Shown in pieces: positions 61,001 to 64,000 of a stretch of DNA of 64,000 bases. Below the pieces are notes generated by a model. That model did not search any database. It saw only the letters and a program-made list of their open reading frames with translations, and had not been told where the DNA came from. The position numbers and the translations under genes were made by a program. This stretch comes from Massilia sp. Root418 (GTDB taxonomy: Bacteria; Pseudomonadota; Gammaproteobacteria; Burkholderiales; Burkholderiaceae_D): assembly GCF_001425265.1 (NCBI RefSeq), contig NZ_LMEC01000011.1, forward strand, positions 63,585 to 127,584. The letters are read 5' to 3'. How positions within the stretch are numbered: position 1 is the first letter of the stretch; every line of letters starts with the position of its first letter.

Positions 61001-61465
61001 CAGCTCCAGCGCATAGGCCATGATGGCCGCTTCCAGCGCGAACAGGATGAAGGTGAAGGAGGCGTAGACGAAGGACGAGATGGTGGAGCCGATGTAGCCG
61101 AAGCCGGCGCCGCGCGTGAGCAAGTCCATGTCCACGCCGTATTTGGCGGCGTAGTAGCTGATCGGCAGGCCGGTGAGGAAGATGATCAGCCCCACCGCCA
61201 TGATGGCCCAGAAGGCGTTGATGAAGCCGTAGTTGACGGCGATGGTGCCGCCGATGGCTTCCAGCACCAGGAAGGAGATGGCGCCAAAGGCGGTATTCGA
61301 TACGCGGAACACCGACCATTTGCGGAAGGAGCGCGGCGTGTAGCGCAGGGCGTAGTCTTCGATGGTCTCGTTGGCCACCCAGGTGTTGTAGTCGCGGCGG
61401 ATCTTGACGATGCGCTGCGGCGGCTCCTGATCGGCCACGCCCGTTTTTGGTGCAGACACCGGCAT
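57986..61465 (-). CDS. NCS1-family transporter fused to a hybrid histidine kinase
   Basis: A 1159-residue membrane protein. Residues about 20-490 form a full NCS1 (nucleobase/allantoin/hydantoin) permease with about 12 helices, e.g. YALRYTPRSFRKWSVFRVSN and NMTNAYAGSLAWSNFFARLT. Residues 508-545 hold ten Cys in 38 residues (VCCIC start, SLCCCLDARC). Two more membrane helices (about 575-645) and a coiled coil lead to HisKA (GISHEIRTPLNSILGYAQLL, H695), HATPase (GTGLGLPISKMLTQLMGGEL) and a receiver (D982 in LILMDLAMPGMDG). A helical C-terminal region follows. It overlaps the regulator gene. The layout echoes CbrA, where a solute symporter is fused to a kinase. Next to urtABCDE the ligand is probably urea or a purine breakdown product; this is inferred. 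Confidence 0.9.
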   Translation of the reverse strand: MPVSAPKTGVADQEPPQRIVKIRRDYNTWVANETIEDYALRYTPRSFRKWSVFRVSNTAFGAISFLVLEAIGGTIAVNYGFINAFWAIMAVGLIIFLTGLPISYYAAKYGVDMDLLTRGAGFGYIGSTISSFVYASFTFILFALEAAIMAYALELYFHLPLYLGYMVSALAVIPLVTHGVTLISRIQMISQPVWLALLVLPFIAIVAKKPELLSQLGQFAGQSPGNGQFNMLMFGAATAVGVALITQIGEQVDFLRFMPEKTAKNRVQWHLGVLIAGPGWILLGIAKMLGGALLAVLAINSGVSLAQAVNPNQMYLAGFQQVFSTPTAAVLVTAFFVIISQVKINMTNAYAGSLAWSNFFARLTHSHPGRVVWAVFNALIAVLLMELDVFQALDQVLGLYSNIAISWITAVVADLVVNKPLGLSPKGIEFRRAYLYDINPVGVGAMVLASALSVAAFAGLFGTQAQAFSAFIALGTAFVASPLIAIATKGKYYIARQPAPAAARSRVCCICSREYESEDMAHCPAYQGPICSLCCCLDARCNDVCKPHARFTEQWDSAMKALLPKSMWPYITSGLGHYLLLMMVTVLFLGGLLGLIYVHEERLLIESGSAMLPQLRVAFIKIFGALLLASGIVAWWLVLTSESRRVAQEESNRQTGLLTREIELHSQTDAQLQQAKKQADHANQAKSRYIAGISHEIRTPLNSILGYAQLLDNDPSIPEHRQQAIRVIRGSGQHLLSLIEGTLDIARIEGGKLSFDIKEVELPDFIGQIVRMFEQQASSKGLSFRYELSGELPRVVRADRKRLGQILINILGNAVKFTERGGIVFRVRYARDMAAFEVEDSGPGILESERESIFEPFTRGSAGEHAGAAGTGLGLPISKMLTQLMGGELTLSSTPASGSVFRIKLMLPRVHGEARTGGAPEPVRTGYAGRRRKVLVVDNERVDRELLVNILAPLGFEMAQAVSGADCVEHYAAFGPDLILMDLAMPGMDGWEASHIIRMVHRSEVPIAIVSANAYDKGLDNPAAIPAEDFFVKPVNVAELLDWIGRRLQLEWISHAGTKGISSEIIAQGPAATAALIFPPAAQLEELRAQLKLGYVRGIVHQLDRIAALGPEYSAFVAAMRGHAARFQLDAMARLMEKSTEQSAEQNKEPGENHDTETV

Positions 61466-61544
61466 TTTGCAGTCCCAGGTAGCGTAGTGCCGGCTTTACA
61501 AGCAAGTTTTGCGCCTGGGTTGGCGGCTTACGATCAAGTCTGTC

Positions 61545-61579
61545 CGTAGGGCGGGTTAGCGCGGAGCGCGTAACCCGCC
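61545..61579 (+). repeat. REP at the end of the HD phosphohydrolase gene
   Basis: A canonical copy whose minus-strand reading supplies the last codons (GGLRAPR) and stop of the HD-domain gene. A half-REP-like GGCGGCTTACG lies at 61522-61532. Confidence 0.9.
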
Positions 61580-62143
61580 GTGCGCGCGCTCCCGCGTCAC
61601 CTCATCCACCATCTCCCGCAGCGCCGCCAGCAGCGGATGGCGCGCCGTATGCTGCGTCCCATATCCCAGGTTGAAGGCGTAGTCGAAATCGGCCGGGTTC
61701 ATGCCCTGGTTGTGCTGGATCATGGTCTCCAGCTTGTCCAGCCCCTTCACGATGCGCGCCTCGGGCGAGGCGGCGCCGTCATACTCGTCCCACAGCGACA
61801 GCAGTTGCGCGCGCAGCCGTTCCGGCAGCGGCGAAGCCAAGGTCTGCAGATCCTCCCTCTCGCGCGCCGACTTGTCCGGCATGCCCGGCGTCTGGTGGAT
61901 GGCCGGGATGTCGCCGTGGATCGCCTCGCCCAGGTCGTGGATCACGCACATCTTGAGTATGCGCGCAAAGTCCAGTCCTGGCAGCTCGTCCTCCAGCAGC
62001 ATGGCGAACAGCGCCAGGCGCCAGCTGTGTTCCGCCGTGCTCTCGCGCCGGCCTTCGGAAGTGTGCGCGGTGCGCAGCACGTTTTTGAGCCGCTCGGCCT
62101 CCTGCAGGAAGGCGATGCAGCCGGTCAGTTCGGATTTGTCCAT
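61556..62143 (-). CDS. HD-domain phosphohydrolase (YfbR/5'-nucleotidase-like)
   Basis: A 195-residue HD-superfamily enzyme. The metal motifs are ESTAEHSWRLALFAMLL (His), KMCVIHDLGEAIHGDIPAIH (HD) and VKGLDKLETMIQHN (Asp). This is the pattern of the HD_3/YfbR group, which dephosphorylates deoxynucleoside 5'-monophosphates. The substrate here is not proven. The ATG at 62143 lies 4 bp after the stop of the small gene upstream, so the two are cotranscribed. The C-terminal residues are REP-encoded. Confidence 0.9.
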   Translation of the reverse strand: MDKSELTGCIAFLQEAERLKNVLRTAHTSEGRRESTAEHSWRLALFAMLLEDELPGLDFARILKMCVIHDLGEAIHGDIPAIHQTPGMPDKSAREREDLQTLASPLPERLRAQLLSLWDEYDGAASPEARIVKGLDKLETMIQHNQGMNPADFDYAFNLGYGTQHTARHPLLAALREMVDEVTRERAHGGLRAPR

Positions 62144-62147
62144 CCCG

Positions 62148-62405
62148 CTACTGTACCAGCAGCCGCTCCAGTATCTTGTCCCGGTTGTTCATCACGAAGT
62201 CGAGGAAGACGGGCTCTTTCACCGCCAGGCGCACCAATCCGGGGAGCAGGGCGTAGGAGTAGGTGGCCAGCGTGCGCATGGCGGCGTCGTTGCCCAGCAG
62301 CGCACGCGCATTGCCGCCGGCCTGCCCGCCCAGCATGGGCAGGATCTGCTCGCGGTGCTGGCTCAGCACCTGCGCAAGGGGAATCATCAGCTTGTCCGGG
62401 TTCAT
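62148..62405 (-). CDS. Small hypothetical protein upstream of the HD gene
   Basis: An 85-residue helical protein: MNPDKLMIPLAQVLSQHREQ, then a Gly/Ala stretch and a hydrophobic segment around TYSYALLPGLVRLAVKEPVF, ending MNNRDKILERLLVQ. AGGAG lies 6 bp before the ATG at 62405. A longer upstream frame exists but has no signal of its own. No family is recognised. It is 4 bp ahead of the HD gene and divergent from cynS. Confidence 0.65.
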   Translation of the reverse strand: MNPDKLMIPLAQVLSQHREQILPMLGGQAGGNARALLGNDAAMRTLATYSYALLPGLVRLAVKEPVFLDFVMNNRDKILERLLVQ

Positions 62406-62547
62406 GGCGGCTCCTGTGTGGATGGAGATCCGATGATGGCGCGGCCATGCGGGCGCCGTTCTGCGCTGGCGCAAATTGGTGCAAAAAACGTGGCACGGTA
62501 GTTGCATCTTGCGAGTGACCGATCCCTCACCCTCGAAAGGAATCACC

Positions 62548-63018
62548 ATGCTGCAGTCGACCCACACGCAGGACGCGCACATGGCGCTGAGCGCCCGGAT
62601 AGTCACCGCCAAGGCATTGAAGGACCTGACCTGGGCGCAGCTGGCCGAAGGCACCGGCCTGAGCGTGCCCTACGTGACCGCAGCCCTGCTGGGGCAGCAC
62701 GCGCTGCCGAAGCAGGCCGCCTTCGCCGTGGCCGAGCGGCTCGGCCTGGGTGCCGAGGAGGCCGCACTACTGCAGACCATTCCGCTGCGCGGCAGCATAC
62801 CCGGCGGCGTGCCGGCCGATCCCACTATCTACCGCTTCTACGAAATGGTGCAGGTGTACGGTACCACGCTGAAGGCCCTGGTGCACGAGCAGTTCGGCGA
62901 CGGCATCATCAGCGCCATCAATTTCAAGCTCGATATCCAGAAGGTGGACGATCCGGAAGGCGGCTCGCGCGCGGTCATCACGCTGGACGGGAAATTCCTG
63001 CCTTACAAACCGTTCTGA
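62548..63018 (+). CDS. cynS: Cyanate hydratase (cyanase)
   Basis: A 156-residue enzyme, the same length as E. coli CynS, that turns cyanate and bicarbonate into ammonia and CO2. The catalytic residues fall at the E. coli numbers: R96 and E99 in [12 protein letters not shown] and S122 in [10 protein letters not shown]. The N-terminal half is a helix-turn-helix-like bundle ([20 protein letters not shown]). The ATG at 62548 fits this length. GAAAGGA lies 6 bp upstream. It ends 16 bp inside the convergent MarR gene. No cynT or cynR is adjacent; a urea importer is about 6 kb away on the same chromosome side. Confidence 0.97.
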   Translation: MLQSTHTQDAHMALSARIVTAKALKDLTWAQLAEGTGLSVPYVTAALLGQHALPKQAAFAVAERLGLGAEEAALLQTIPLRGSIPGGVPADPTIYRFYEMVQVYGTTLKALVHEQFGDGIISAINFKLDIQKVDDPEGGSRAVITLDGKFLPYKPF

Positions 63019-63443
63019 GTCAGCGCGCGCAGTTCTGCGCGCATGGCGGCAGCGCGCTCGGCGCCCACGCCTGCTTCGTACTCGGCCTGCGCCTGCGTCC
63101 AGCAGGCATGGGCTTCCGCGTATTTGGCCTGGCCTGCGGAGGTGAGCGAGAACACCAGCTTGCGGCTGTTCTCCGGGTCCGGCGCTTGCTGCACGAAGCC
63201 GTCGCGCGCGAGGGGTTTGATGGCGCGCACCAGGCTGGTCCTGTCCATCACCATGCGCTCGGACAGCTGCTGCATGCCGATGCCGGGGTGGGCGCGGATC
63301 ACCGCCAGGAGGCTGTATTGCGACGTGGCCAGGCCGCACGGCGCCAGGTGGCGGTCGTACAGCGCGGTGACGTGGCGCGCCGCCTGGCGCAGCGCCAGGC
63401 AATTGCAGAGCGGGACATTGAGGTCGGCCTGTTTGCTGGTCAT
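63003..63443 (-). CDS. MarR-family transcriptional regulator
   Basis: A 146-residue winged-helix regulator. [20 protein letters not shown] and [20 protein letters not shown] begin the domain. [20 protein letters not shown] is the recognition helix and [20 protein letters not shown] the wing. The ATG at 63443 overlaps the end of the Rrf2-type gene by 4 bp, so they form an operon. It faces cynS and overlaps it by 16 bp. Its targets are unknown. Confidence 0.93.
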   Translation of the reverse strand: MTSKQADLNVPLCNCLALRQAARHVTALYDRHLAPCGLATSQYSLLAVIRAHPGIGMQQLSERMVMDRTSLVRAIKPLARDGFVQQAPDPENSRKLVFSLTSAGQAKYAEAHACWTQAQAEYEAGVGAERAAAMRAELRALTQNGL

Positions 63444-63871
63444 GCCTGATCCCGTTGCTGGATGTCGGCCACCAGCTCGGCCAGCGAACGCGCGGCCAGG
63501 CGCGCCTCGAAGCCGGCCTGCGCGTCGTCCAGGACCACGCCCATGCTGTCCTTGATATGGTCGCTGATGGGACACACCGGCTGCACGTCGTAGCTGTGGA
63601 TGGCGAAGGCGGCGGGCGCTTCGCTGGCGCGGTAGATGTCGAGCAGCGAGATGTCCTCTGGCGCGCGTGCGAGCGTGCAGGCGCCGTTCTTGCCGCGCGT
63701 GGCGCTGACGATGCCGGCCTTGACCAGCTTGGCGATCGAGCGCCGCACGAAGGTCGGCTCGGCATTGACGCTGCCGGCCAGCTTGGCGGAGGTGACGTCC
63801 TCGCCGTAGTGGTAGCCCAGCACGGCGGCGACGTGGGCAGCGACGGTAAATTGTACGTTCTTTTGTGACAT
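63440..63871 (-). CDS. Rrf2-family transcriptional regulator
   Basis: A 143-residue Rrf2 winged helix. FTVAAHVAAVLGYHYGEDVT, SAKLAGSVNAEPTFVRRSIA and KLVKAGIVSATRGKNGACTL form the HTH and wing. The three-Cys cluster that binds an Fe-S centre in IscR and NsrR is absent; only two isolated Cys are seen. It therefore probably senses something other than iron-sulphur or NO status. It starts the Rrf2-MarR operon. A REP pair lies in the 129 bp upstream. Confidence 0.92.
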   Translation of the reverse strand: MSQKNVQFTVAAHVAAVLGYHYGEDVTSAKLAGSVNAEPTFVRRSIAKLVKAGIVSATRGKNGACTLARAPEDISLLDIYRASEAPAAFAIHSYDVQPVCPISDHIKDSMGVVLDDAQAGFEARLAARSLAELVADIQQRDQA

Positions 63872-63930
63872 GGTAGAGCTTTCAGCCTGGCTTCAGCGGC
63901 AAGTGTACCGTATGCGGGGCGGCGGAGCGT

Positions 63931-64000
63931 GGCGGGTTACGCGCGCCTTGCGCGCTAACCCGCCCTACCAGGCCGCAAGATACATGCGTAGGGCGGGTTA
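63931..64000. repeat. REP pair at the window edge (63931-63968 minus, 63987-64000 plus, cut)
   Basis: A complete copy and the first 14 bases of another, with GTAG heads facing inward, upstream of the Rrf2 gene. The second continues outside the window. Confidence 0.85.

Overview
The window is GC-rich (mid-60s percent by eye), tightly packed Gram-negative chromosome. Gene content and order point to a betaproteobacterium of the Oxalobacteraceae (Massilia/Duganella/Pseudoduganella type): yqgE-yqgF-pyrR-pyrB-pyrC', rfbBACD next to an H-NS gene, phoH-ybeY-corC-lnt-glyQ-glyS-gmhB-plsC, manB-waaC-waaA, and a Pil-Chp giant kinase. The genus is inferred from this. No tRNA, rRNA, CRISPR array, prophage or plasmid origin was seen, and no gene-free stretch exceeds 300 bases.

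Layout. 1-6.5 kb: end of a PilJ-like chemoreceptor and a 2102-residue PilL/ChpA hybrid kinase. 6.6-12.9 kb: photolyase (minus strand), then the yqgE, yqgF, pyrR, pyrB, pyrC', acyltransferase run (plus strand). 13-24.8 kb: apaH, the dTDP-rhamnose operon, a WecA-like transferase, an H-NS protein, phosphomannomutase, heptosyltransferase I and Kdo transferase (envelope polysaccharide and LPS core), then a frameshifted amidohydrolase-CIA30 gene. 24.8-26.5 kb: a DesK/DesR-like pair. 26.6-36.7 kb: a long minus-strand housekeeping run from phoH to a YgjP-like peptidase. 36.9-49.2 kb: small regulators, an HDOD pair, a sensor kinase, DUF1697 and DUF3224 genes, LysR/MFS and CGNR/hydrolase divergent pairs, a ChaN lipoprotein, a thioredoxin, an amidase and an MHS-type transporter. 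49.4-50 kb: a REP-associated tyrosine transposase (RAYT). 50-61.5 kb: a urea-uptake locus made of a porin, urtABCDE and, convergent to it, a response regulator plus a 1159-residue NCS1-transporter/histidine-kinase fusion. 61.5-64 kb: HD phosphohydrolase, small protein, cyanase, MarR and Rrf2 regulators.

Two themes stand out. First, a REP repeat family (5' GTAG, then stem GGCGGGTTA / TAACCCGCC) occurs about 19 times, often in inverted pairs with the GTAG heads facing each other. It has expanded into a 15-bp and a 44-bp tandem array, supplies the C-terminal codons and stop of six genes, sits inside the urt operon, and flanks its likely mobilising enzyme, the RAYT at 49435-49974. Second, the nitrogen locus joins an outer-membrane porin, a urea ABC importer, a transporter-kinase fusion with a ten-cysteine module and, about 1 kb beyond the fusion gene, a cyanase. 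This suggests a sensed urea/cyanate nitrogen-scavenging system. The pyrC-like gene in the pyr operon has lost the dihydroorotase metal ligands and is probably the structural PyrC' partner of aspartate transcarbamoylase.
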